From NCBI GenBank assembly GCA_002382805.1, contig DGAD01000007.1, forward strand, positions 121,746 through 185,745: DNA of 64,000 bases. The letters run 5' to 3'. This DNA is from Clostridiales bacterium UBA4039. GTDB lineage: Bacteria; Bacillota; Clostridia; Lachnospirales; Vallitaleaceae. A program made the translations under genes and the position numbers. The stretch's first letter is position 1. Each line of letters begins with the position of its first letter. This document shows positions 15,310 through 22,964 of this stretch, piece by piece. Under the pieces are notes generated by a model. It had not been told where the DNA came from. It did no database searches and saw only the letters and a program-made list of their open reading frames with translations.

Positions 15310-17059
15310 AATTCGTGAGATGTATGATGCATGTGCTTTGGAGATAGAGGAAAAAAAAGGCGAAGGGAATTCGCTGCTATTAGGTGAAGGAAATACAGAT
15401 GGCGATATTATGATTATTGCTGAATTTACAAGTGAAAAGGAACAACTGTATCGTCAGAACTTATTAGAAGGCGAAAGAGAGAAATTATCCAAGTTTTTAG
15501 ATGCAATCGAGTATTCCTATGAACAAGTGTATCTGACACATTTGCTCAAATATCGACCCTATCAATTAAATAAAGATGGAGTCAAGGTTTCGCGGGCGGC
15601 AACACGAGAAGAATATGCTCTAAGCATGCCCTATTTACAAAAAGAAATTGCATTAGTCAATCCAAAGCTGATTATTACGCTTGGCAATAAAATGCTCCAA
15701 CAATTAATTGGAGATGAAACATTGATGGTCAACAGTGAACAAGATCAGCTATTTGTTGTGGGAATCCACGGAAAAAGTTACAAAGTTCTGCCTTTGCCAC
15801 ATCCATCACAAAAACAATTTGTACCTGATTTAGATAGAGTTATGCAGCGAGAAATGGAACGAATAAGACAATTGTTAATTGGGGAAAAAGCGCAAGAACG
15901 TTTTAACTTTAAGGAGAAAGTGACAGATAATCTTGTAAGTGAAGGAAAAGAAGAAACAAAGGAAAAGAGTAAAAAAAGGATTTTTCAAAAAATACGTTTA
16001 AAAAGCAGTGAAGCCGATCTTCAAGAAAAACAAAAATGTATTACCATGATATATGGGGGAGAAGGATATGTGGATGATCCGGTTCTAGTTGCTCTAGAAC
16101 GGGTGAGTCATGTTTTAACAGAACTGGGAGTGACGATTCACCGCATTGATTTATATAAATCCAATGATTCTATGGAAACGATCTTAGGTTATATAAGCAA
16201 AGCCATAGGTGTTGTTCTAGCGATTAATGTCGAATGGTATGGAATCGGGCATCGGATGCAGGCATTTTTAGATCAGTGCTTTTATCGTGGAGAAAACAGC
16301 GTTTTTGATAAATGTCCGATGCTGGGAATCGTTATATCCAGAAGGGCATATGAGTTTGAAGCCTATACCCATTTATTAAAATCATGGGAATATTTAGGTG
16401 GAGTTGAAGGCGGCAATATTTTAGCGTCCATAGAATCAGCAGCATCGCTAGAGACGAACTTTGAGTGGCTATTTGGTATTGATAAAAAAGCAGAGGCTTT
16501 TTTTAGACGCGTACAGCAAAAAAAAGGTGAGCTTCCAAGAAGCGATAAGATAGAAAAAGTTTTTGTTGAAATCCCTGTTGAAGATATTCAAAATATCCAT
16601 CCCAATGTGGAAATAGAAAGTGATAAAACAACAAAGCAAAAGAACACAGGAATTATTGAAAATTATGATTCGTATATTGAAAAGCAGCAAGAAGATATAC
16701 ACCAATTAGGAAGCTTGTTTAAAAAGAAACTATCTGCAGCTTCCATTAAAAGTGAAAAATCTTGGCCGGAACGATTTAAAGAAAGCTATATAAATCAAGA
16801 AGTGCTGACGGCCAAAATACAAATCATCGTTGAGGATGACCCGCGTGAGAATACGGTGCTGGAACTAAACAATCAGCATATTCGTTCGTATTATGGACAA
16901 ATTGGTGAGAGCGATGTTGTAGTCATGGGACGAAAAAGTGTTCTTAAGCGTATTATTGATGGAAAGTTGACTATGCAACGAGCCTTTATGACAGGAGAGA
17001 TAAAAGCAAAAGGAGACTTTACACTACTTTACAAATTTGAAGAGCTTTTTTCATTGTAA
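15296..17059 (+). CDS. Three-domain protein: degenerate uracil-DNA glycosylase, flavodoxin-like and SCP2
   Basis: A 587-residue protein. Residues about 10-195 align by motif with family-4-type uracil-DNA glycosylases (GEGNTDGDIMIIAE, LLKYRPYQLNKDG, PKLIITLGNKML, LPLPHPS), but the catalytic GEAPG-ED motif reads AEFTSEKE and the iron-sulphur cysteines are missing, so glycosylase activity is doubtful. After a charged linker, residues about 245-400 look flavodoxin- or NADPH-FMN-reductase-like (ITMIYGGEG, GVVLAINVEWYGIG). Residues about 480-587 match an SCP2 lipid-binding fold (GKLTMQRAFMTGEIKAKGD, ending in LYKFEELF). AGGAGG precedes the ATG. The combination of DNA-repair-like, flavin-like and lipid-binding domains is unusual. 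Confidence 0.7.
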   Translation: MKQDKIREMYDACALEIEEKKGEGNSLLLGEGNTDGDIMIIAEFTSEKEQLYRQNLLEGEREKLSKFLDAIEYSYEQVYLTHLLKYRPYQLNKDGVKVSRAATREEYALSMPYLQKEIALVNPKLIITLGNKMLQQLIGDETLMVNSEQDQLFVVGIHGKSYKVLPLPHPSQKQFVPDLDRVMQREMERIRQLLIGEKAQERFNFKEKVTDNLVSEGKEETKEKSKKRIFQKIRLKSSEADLQEKQKCITMIYGGEGYVDDPVLVALERVSHVLTELGVTIHRIDLYKSNDSMETILGYISKAIGVVLAINVEWYGIGHRMQAFLDQCFYRGENSVFDKCPMLGIVISRRAYEFEAYTHLLKSWEYLGGVEGGNILASIESAASLETNFEWLFGIDKKAEAFFRRVQQKKGELPRSDKIEKVFVEIPVEDIQNIHPNVEIESDKTTKQKNTGIIENYDSYIEKQQEDIHQLGSLFKKKLSAASIKSEKSWPERFKESYINQEVLTAKIQIIVEDDPRENTVLELNNQHIRSYYGQIGESDVVVMGRKSVLKRIIDGKLTMQRAFMTGEIKAKGDFTLLYKFEELFSL

Positions 17060-17083
17060 CGATACCAAAACTAATGGTATAAT
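17054..17083 (+). promoter_or_regulatory. Promoter for the HIT gene
   Basis: TTGTAA (17054-17059) and TATAAT (17078-17083) with an 18-base spacer. A small dyad, ATACCA and TGGTAT, lies between and over these elements. Confidence 0.5.
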
Positions 17084-17132
17084 TTATGAAGAAGTCTAAA
17101 TATAGAGAAGAGATAGACGAAAGGAGTTAATT

Positions 17133-17546
17133 ATGAAACAAGGATGTATATTTTGTAACATTGCACATGGAATGATGGATTCGGTGACACTCTTTGAAAA
17201 TGTAGAGTTTCGAGTGATTTTAGATAAATTTCCGGCAGCAAAAGGGCATGTGCTTATTCTTCCAAAGGAGCATGTCGAAGATATCTATGAATTAGATGCT
17301 GAAACTGCAGGTAAAATTTTTGCCTTAGCAACGATTGTAGCTAAGGCAATGCGAGAAATTCTTGGATTTGATGGTTTAAATATATTACAAAACAATGGCG
17401 CTGTAGCCGGGCAAACTGTCAATCACTTTCACTTGCATTTGATTCCAAGATTTGAAGACGATCAAGTCAATATTTCATGGGTTACCCAAGAGGTTGATGA
17501 TACCACTTTACAAACCTTAGGAGAAGCAATTTCAAAGCAGATTTAG
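17133..17546 (+). CDS. HIT-family nucleotide hydrolase
   Basis: A 137-residue Hint-type HIT protein, close to the usual length. It shows CIFCNIA near the N terminus, LPKEHVEDIYEL, and the catalytic triad HFHLHLIPRF (histidine triad). Such enzymes hydrolyse AMP-lysine and related phosphoramidates. AAAGGAG precedes the ATG. It has its own promoter and converges on the HD-GYP gene 23 bases downstream, with no visible terminator between them. Confidence 0.95.
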   Translation: MKQGCIFCNIAHGMMDSVTLFENVEFRVILDKFPAAKGHVLILPKEHVEDIYELDAETAGKIFALATIVAKAMREILGFDGLNILQNNGAVAGQTVNHFHLHLIPRFEDDQVNISWVTQEVDDTTLQTLGEAISKQI

Positions 17547-17569
17547 TGTATTGAGTTTGCTGGATTTGG

Positions 17570-19501
17570 TCACCCTTCAGATTCGTTTTGCGTATTATAG
17601 ATATGCAAAATAGAATCAAGATTTTCCATTAATATATCAACGAGTACAGGGTCAAAGTGCGTTCCGCTGGACTCTTGAATAATCTTAAGAGCCTCATCTA
17701 TGGTGAAGGCTTTTTTGTATACTCTTTTTGACGTAAGTGCATCAAATACATCTCCAAGGGCAACGATTCTTGCTTCTAGAGGGATCTCAAAGTCTTTTAA
17801 TCCATGAGGATATCCAGTGCCATCCCATCGTTCATGATGATATGCAATGATGTTTTCTGCAACTTTGAAAAAATCTTTATTAAACATTTGAAGTTCTGTT
17901 CGTAAGTCCTTAAAGATATTTTGACCTACAGTGACATGGGTTTTCATGATTTCCCATTCATCTTCATCAAACTTTCCGGGTTTTTTCAAGATATGATCAG
18001 GGATCGCAACTTTTCCGATATCGTGTAGTGCCGCATATCTATGAATATCTAAAATCATATTGCGACGAATTTCATGGCTAGGCAGTTCTTTTTCCCGCAG
18101 TTTGTCTGCTATGAGTGTCGAGTAGTTGGTCATTCGATCTAGGTGTCCGCCGGTTTCATAATCCCGTTCGTTGACAAGAGCTGAGAAGCTATATGTGAAG
18201 CGACTAAAGACCATTTTTAGGAGATATGAACGATTGAAAAAACCGGAGATTTCATTAACAATTTTAGACGCCTGTCTAAGATGATCCTTTGTAAAATGAT
18301 TCTTATATGTCGAGCTAAAAAACAAGATTCCAAAGACTTCATTGTTAATTAATAACGGAATACTCATATTTGATTTTAGACCTTCACGGGTAATCAATTC
18401 TAAGGGTTTACTCTGTGGTTTATGCTTATAGGCCGCTTCTAAATCGTTGGTAATACGTCCTTTTTTTGTTTTGATGATGGAGAGCAAACTGCTTTTTTCG
18501 GCATGTATTGAAAATCCAGGGCCAAGAAGTATATTTGAATATTTGGAAAAACCACTTTCGGCAATGAGGGTTTTATTAATAGAGTCATAAAAGCAAATAC
18601 CAATTCGATCAATACGAAGAAATTCATTAAAAATCCGAAAGAGCTCGTGCAGCATATCATCCATATCATAGGTGTTTATGACAATGTTTTTGATATGATT
18701 TGAGACAGCATTTTCATCCATTATTTTGGTGACTAAGCGAATAACATGAGCATCTTCAGCAAATAATGGGGAATAGCTTGGAAGTTTTTTTCGATCAAAA
18801 TCATTTTGTTCAACAAGCTGAATACTTTCGGTAAGATAGCGTATGTTTGTATTGAGTAATTTCAATATAATGGTACTTAGTAATAGGATAAATATAACTA
18901 AAAGGGTAAATGCACCGTTAATCATTATTTTGGCATGGTTAATCGATTGATTGTACAGGCCTTTATGAATCGTTGAAAGTGTGTCAATATTTTCACGTAA
19001 AGCATGGTACTCTTTTTGTGCAGAATCAGCGGATTTTGACTGTTGGGATGCAATCGTTTCTTGAGAATATTTATCTAGCCAATGAAGGGATAATTCAATT
19101 TCAGAGGCATAATCGTGCAAGCGCTGATTGGATGCATTGTAACTTAAAAATACATTAAGGTGTGACTGGTCAATTAGTTCTTCAAAGGTGGTGAGATTTT
19201 CACTGATATAGTTTAGCTGGCCCATTAAGTATCCAAGGTTCTTATGATAGGCTACAGCTAGAGATTCAGGTAAATCAGAAGGTGTAGCAGGCGTTGGAAT
19301 TTGCTGTAATATATTGTTAAGTACGCGTAGGGAGAGATCAAGCTGGATACTTTCATTATTCATATTTTCAACAATTTCAGTTGATTTTGCCATAAGCTGT
19401 TGCTCATGATTAAAAAAATAAAAATTGAAGAAAATAGATATAATAATGGAAACAATACCCAGAAGAATCATAAATTTTGATATTTTGGTCAGTTTTAACA
19501 T
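17570..19501 (-). CDS. Membrane-bound GAF and HD-GYP domain protein (probable c-di-GMP phosphodiesterase)
   Basis: A 643-residue protein. A first membrane helix (about 8-30) and a second (about 195-215) enclose a helical sensor region. A GAF domain follows (about 285-420), then an HD-GYP domain: HDIGKVAIPDHILKKPG, then HHERWDGTGYPHGL and DVFDALTSKRVYKKAF. These are the metal-binding and GYP signatures. HD-GYP proteins hydrolyse cyclic di-GMP or related dinucleotides. The ribosome site AAGAGGTG lies in the end of murG, which is only 3 bases upstream, so the two are co-transcribed. What the outer sensor binds is not visible. Confidence 0.92.
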   Translation of the reverse strand: MLKLTKISKFMILLGIVSIIISIFFNFYFFNHEQQLMAKSTEIVENMNNESIQLDLSLRVLNNILQQIPTPATPSDLPESLAVAYHKNLGYLMGQLNYISENLTTFEELIDQSHLNVFLSYNASNQRLHDYASEIELSLHWLDKYSQETIASQQSKSADSAQKEYHALRENIDTLSTIHKGLYNQSINHAKIMINGAFTLLVIFILLLSTIILKLLNTNIRYLTESIQLVEQNDFDRKKLPSYSPLFAEDAHVIRLVTKIMDENAVSNHIKNIVINTYDMDDMLHELFRIFNEFLRIDRIGICFYDSINKTLIAESGFSKYSNILLGPGFSIHAEKSSLLSIIKTKKGRITNDLEAAYKHKPQSKPLELITREGLKSNMSIPLLINNEVFGILFFSSTYKNHFTKDHLRQASKIVNEISGFFNRSYLLKMVFSRFTYSFSALVNERDYETGGHLDRMTNYSTLIADKLREKELPSHEIRRNMILDIHRYAALHDIGKVAIPDHILKKPGKFDEDEWEIMKTHVTVGQNIFKDLRTELQMFNKDFFKVAENIIAYHHERWDGTGYPHGLKDFEIPLEARIVALGDVFDALTSKRVYKKAFTIDEALKIIQESSGTHFDPVLVDILMENLDSILHIYNTQNESEG

Positions 19502-19504
19502 GAT

Positions 19505-20578
19505 TTACACCTCTTTTTTTAACGCGGATACTATTTCAGAGTATACCTTTTCAGTTCCACTAGATTCTTTGGCCGTTGATAAATGTATACGATAGTGGTC
19601 AAGATTGTCATAAAAACCACGGACTTCTTGAACGAATGTAGATACAGTTAAACGCTCTTCAAAAAGTACCTGAGCATAGCCTTTTGATGCGAAGGCATTG
19701 GCGTTTAGAATTTGGTCGCCACGACTAGCACTTTTTGATAATGGAATAAGAAGACTTGGTAACTGTAAAAATGCAAACTCGTTAATAGCATTTGAGCCTG
19801 CGCGAGAAACCATAAAATCTGTAATAGCAAATAAATGTGGAAGTTCTTTACCAATATACTCATATTGAACATAACCTTCTTTATCCTCAAGAGTTAAGTC
19901 AAGGTTGCCAGATCCGCATAAGTGAATCACTTGGAAATCTTCAAGAAGTAATGGGAGGGCTTCACGCAAGATGCGGTTAATTTTTTGCGCACCAAGGCTT
20001 CCGCCCATAACCATTATAATAGGCTTATGCAAGTTCAGCTTTGTAAAAGCATAACCGATATGCTTATCTCCAGTTTTAAGGGATTGTCGAACAGGTGAGC
20101 CGGTAAAGACGCTTTTATTTTTAGGCAGATACGCTAAAGTTTCTTCAAATGTCGTCAGAATTTTTCTTGACAAAGGGGTAGCGAGTTTATTTGCAAGTCC
20201 TGGTGTCATATCGGATTCATGGGCAATCACAGGAATACGTAAAACCCAGGCAGCAGCAATGACAGGTACGCTTACAAATCCTCCTTTGCTAAATACTAAG
20301 TTCGGTCGATGTTTGGCTAAATGAAAAAGGGATTGAAAAAAACCAGCAACAATTCGAAAAGGGTCAGTAAAATTTTTAATGTCAAAGTAACGCCGAAGTT
20401 TGCCGCTGAATATTGAAATATATGGAATAGATTTTTCGCGAACCAATTTGTTTTCAATACCATTTTTAGAACCAATATATATAAGGTCAATGTTATCTTT
20501 TTGAAAATAGGGTAATAGAGCAAAGTGAGGAATGACATGTCCTGCTGTCCCACCGCCTGTTAAAATGATTTTTGCCAT
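19505..20578 (-). CDS. murG: UDP-GlcNAc:lipid I N-acetylglucosaminyltransferase MurG
   Basis: A 357-residue glycosyltransferase of GT28 type, usual MurG length. Features: the N-terminal GGGTAGHVIP loop, the FSKGGFVSVP region, AHESDMTPGLANK, and the C-terminal donor-binding MGGSLGAQKIN and SRAGSNAINEFAF. MurG adds GlcNAc to lipid I at the inner membrane face. It lies outside a division/cell-wall cluster and pairs with an HD-GYP gene; a second murG elsewhere in the genome is possible. CTAGGAGG precedes the ATG. A 15-bp palindrome, ATGTATAATATACAT (20595-20609), lies in its leader. Confidence 0.93.
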   Translation of the reverse strand: MAKIILTGGGTAGHVIPHFALLPYFQKDNIDLIYIGSKNGIENKLVREKSIPYISIFSGKLRRYFDIKNFTDPFRIVAGFFQSLFHLAKHRPNLVFSKGGFVSVPVIAAAWVLRIPVIAHESDMTPGLANKLATPLSRKILTTFEETLAYLPKNKSVFTGSPVRQSLKTGDKHIGYAFTKLNLHKPIIMVMGGSLGAQKINRILREALPLLLEDFQVIHLCGSGNLDLTLEDKEGYVQYEYIGKELPHLFAITDFMVSRAGSNAINEFAFLQLPSLLIPLSKSASRGDQILNANAFASKGYAQVLFEERLTVSTFVQEVRGFYDNLDHYRIHLSTAKESSGTEKVYSEIVSALKKEV

Positions 20579-20654
20579 AGAACCTCCTAGAAAAATGTAT
20601 AATATACATTATAGTATAGCATCTTATATAAGAAAACAAGAGGTTTTTGAAGAA

Positions 20655-20669
20655 AGAAAATAATTTTCT
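20655..20669. repeat. Palindrome upstream of galR promoter
   Basis: AGAAAATAATTTTCT is a perfect 15-base palindrome about 4 bases before the -35 of galR. Its half-sites (AGAAAA/TTTTCT) match those of the galR operator but with a 3-base centre instead of 2. Confidence 0.4.
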
Positions 20670-20672
20670 ATC

Positions 20673-20701
20673 TTGTATTCATATAAAAAGGAATATATAA
20701 T
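20673..20701 (+). promoter_or_regulatory. galR-galK-galET promoter
   Basis: TTGTAT (20673-20678) and TATAAT (20696-20701) with a 17-base spacer. The predicted start lies inside the operator at 20705-20724. Confidence 0.7.
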
Positions 20702-20704
20702 AAG

Positions 20705-20724
20705 AATAGAAAACCTTTTCTATT
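20705..20724. promoter_or_regulatory. Probable GalR operator
   Basis: AATAGAAAACCTTTTCTATT has two perfect 9-base inverted arms around CC and covers the predicted transcription start. Position and form fit a LacI-family repressor site, most simply autoregulation by the gene that follows. Confidence 0.6.
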
Positions 20725-20742
20725 TAGAGTGGTGGTGAATAT

Positions 20743-21774
20743 ATGGAGAATAAAAGGTCGACAATTACAGATGTTGCAAAACTTGCTAATGTATCGATAA
20801 CAACCGTATCAAGAGTCATCAATAAAAACTATCCAGTAAGTGAAAAAACCGCAAAACGGGTGAATAAAGCTATTGAAGAATTGGGGTTTCGACCGAATTT
20901 ATTAGCCCGTAGTTTAATACAGGACAAAACACAAACCATTGGTGTTTTGACGCCTAGCATAGAAAACCTTTTCTTTTCAGAAGTCATTAAAGGAATTGAC
21001 AATTTTATGGGAAGCAAAGAATATCGAAGTTTTTTATGTAATACCAAAGGACAACCGGATAATGAACGTGAGATGATCGATTCACTGTTGAATCGAAGTG
21101 TCGATGGAATAATTGTTATCAATCCACGTAATGAAAATATAAAAAGCGGTTACTACGAAGGGATATCCAAACGCATTCCCCTTGTGATTATTAATGGGTA
21201 TCATGAAGGTATACAATGCCACTTTGTTCTTAATGATGATTATGCAGGCACAAAAGAAGCCTTGATGTACTTAAAAGATAAAGGGGCAAAGCGTATAGCT
21301 TTTATGCGCGGCAAAAAAAGCCATTCATACGATATAAAAGAAGCCTTATATAAATCCTTTTGTAAAAAAGAGATGGATTGTGAGCCGCAGGTGTTATTAA
21401 TCGAAGAGGGCAATGGATTAGAGACAGTTAATCAAGCAAAAGAATGTGCCCTGCCTTTTTTTGAAAAACAGGAATTGTCCATGACAATGGATGCAATATT
21501 ATGTTGTAATGATTTTATGGCAGTAGGTGTTCTAAATGCTGCACGCATCAATAAGGTGGTAATACCCGAGCAGCTAGCGATTGTTGGTTTTGATAACACA
21601 ATTGTAAGTCAGATTACGGATCCCCCATTAACAACAGTTGACCATCATATGAGTCAATTGGGAATGACAGCGGCAAGGCAGATGATTCAGCTAATAGAAA
21701 ATGAAAAACAAGATGAAGCGTTACCTTATACAAAAATAATGGTTGCTACGAATTTAGTCATCCGAAAAACGTAA
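20743..21774 (+). CDS. galR: LacI/GalR-family transcriptional repressor of the galactose operon
   Basis: A 343-residue regulator of usual length. The N-terminal helix-turn-helix reads ITDVAKLANVSITTVSRVINKN, followed by the hinge FRPNLLARSL and a periplasmic-binding-protein-like effector domain (TIGVLTPSIENLFF, then VDGIIVI, and GFDNTIVSQITDPPLTTV). It is the first gene of an operon with galK and galE-galT, which suggests galactose or a derivative as inducer. GGTGGTG precedes the ATG. Its own coding region repeats the core of the operator (20959-20974). Confidence 0.93.
   Translation: MENKRSTITDVAKLANVSITTVSRVINKNYPVSEKTAKRVNKAIEELGFRPNLLARSLIQDKTQTIGVLTPSIENLFFSEVIKGIDNFMGSKEYRSFLCNTKGQPDNEREMIDSLLNRSVDGIIVINPRNENIKSGYYEGISKRIPLVIINGYHEGIQCHFVLNDDYAGTKEALMYLKDKGAKRIAFMRGKKSHSYDIKEALYKSFCKKEMDCEPQVLLIEEGNGLETVNQAKECALPFFEKQELSMTMDAILCCNDFMAVGVLNAARINKVVIPEQLAIVGFDNTIVSQITDPPLTTVDHHMSQLGMTAARQMIQLIENEKQDEALPYTKIMVATNLVIRKT
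20959..20974. promoter_or_regulatory. Second operator-like site inside galR
   Basis: ATAGAAAACCTTTTCT repeats 16 contiguous bases of the galR operator, about 250 bp downstream and within the coding region. Such a pair could support repressor looping; chance conservation in coding sequence is not excluded. Confidence 0.4.
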
Positions 21775-21787
21775 AGGAGAAGAAAAC

Positions 21788-22963
21788 ATGCAAAAACACA
21801 TTATGGAAAACGTAAAAAATGAATTTGTAAAACGGTATTCATCCGCTGGAGACATACGTACCTTTTTTACCCCAGGGCGTGTGAATATCATCGGTGAACA
21901 CATTGATTATAATGGTGGATTTGTCTTTCCGTGTGCCCTTGATTTTGGGACATATGCTGTCGTAAGAGAACGAACGGATCGACAAGCTAGATTTGCAACA
22001 ATGAATTTTGACCTTGAAGTTACCCTAGATTTAGATCAAATCGAATATGATGTGGCCCATGATTGGGTAAACTATCCCAAAGGGGTGATTAAGATGTATG
22101 AGGAACTGGGACCCAAAGTTCCAGGATTTGATGTCCTATATTATGGCGATATTCCCAACGGCTCAGGCTTAAGTTCATCGGCATCCCTTGAGGTGTTAAC
22201 AGCAACATTTATTAATGCGTTAGCACAAGGAAACGTTGAGCCACTTGATTTAGTAAAAATAAGTCAAAAGGCAGAAAATGAATTTGTGGGAGTTAATTGT
22301 GGCATTATGGACCAATTTGCTGTAGGTATGGGAAAAAAAGATCATGCCATGCTATTGGATTGTAACACTTTAGAATACCAGCATGTACCGTTTAAACTTG
22401 ATGGTGTAAAAATTGTTATTGGAAATACAAAGAAGCGACGCGGCTTGGCGGATTCCAAATACAATGAACGTCGCAGTGAATGTGAAGAAGCGCTTAAAGA
22501 TTTACAAGAAGTCTTAGATATTTCCCACTTATGTGATATGGATGAAGAGACATTTGATCAGCATGCAGGACAAATAAAAAATCCAACGGCGCGCCGACGG
22601 GCTGAACATGCAGTATATGAAAATCAACGGGTACTTAAATGTGTTGAAGCATTAAAACACAATGATTTGAAAACAGCTGGGGAGTTACTCTATGCATCAC
22701 ACAACTCATTACGTGATTTGTATGAAGTCACAGGAGTAGAGTTAGATGCAATGGTGGAAGAAGCGACAAAAGTCTCTGGCGTCTTAGGATCACGCATGAC
22801 CGGGGCAGGATTTGGTGGCTGTACGGTATCGTTAGTACAAGAAGAATATGTAGAAACCTTTATAAAAGAAGTTGGAGATAATTATAAAAAACGAATAAAT
22901 TTGGAACCTGAGTTTTACGTGGCTAATGTAGGACAAGGTGCATACGAAGTGAAGGGAGTTTAA
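21788..22963 (+). CDS. galK: Galactokinase
   Basis: A 391-residue GHMP kinase that phosphorylates galactose with ATP, first committed step of the Leloir pathway. The family signature GRVNIIGEHIDYNGG is near residue 30, the ATP-binding loop is NGSGLSSSASLE, and the C-terminal GHMP motif GSRMTGAGFGGCTV is present. AAAGGAG precedes the ATG, 13 bases after galR; the next gene starts 1 base after its stop, so the operon is tight. Confidence 0.97.
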   Translation: MQKHIMENVKNEFVKRYSSAGDIRTFFTPGRVNIIGEHIDYNGGFVFPCALDFGTYAVVRERTDRQARFATMNFDLEVTLDLDQIEYDVAHDWVNYPKGVIKMYEELGPKVPGFDVLYYGDIPNGSGLSSSASLEVLTATFINALAQGNVEPLDLVKISQKAENEFVGVNCGIMDQFAVGMGKKDHAMLLDCNTLEYQHVPFKLDGVKIVIGNTKKRRGLADSKYNERRSECEEALKDLQEVLDISHLCDMDEETFDQHAGQIKNPTARRRAEHAVYENQRVLKCVEALKHNDLKTAGELLYASHNSLRDLYEVTGVELDAMVEEATKVSGVLGSRMTGAGFGGCTVSLVQEEYVETFIKEVGDNYKKRINLEPEFYVANVGQGAYEVKGV

Positions 22964-22964
22964 C

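Noticed and set aside
17546..17570. Terminator between the HIT and HD-GYP genes
   Set aside because: No stem with a T tract could be found in the 23-base gap on either strand.
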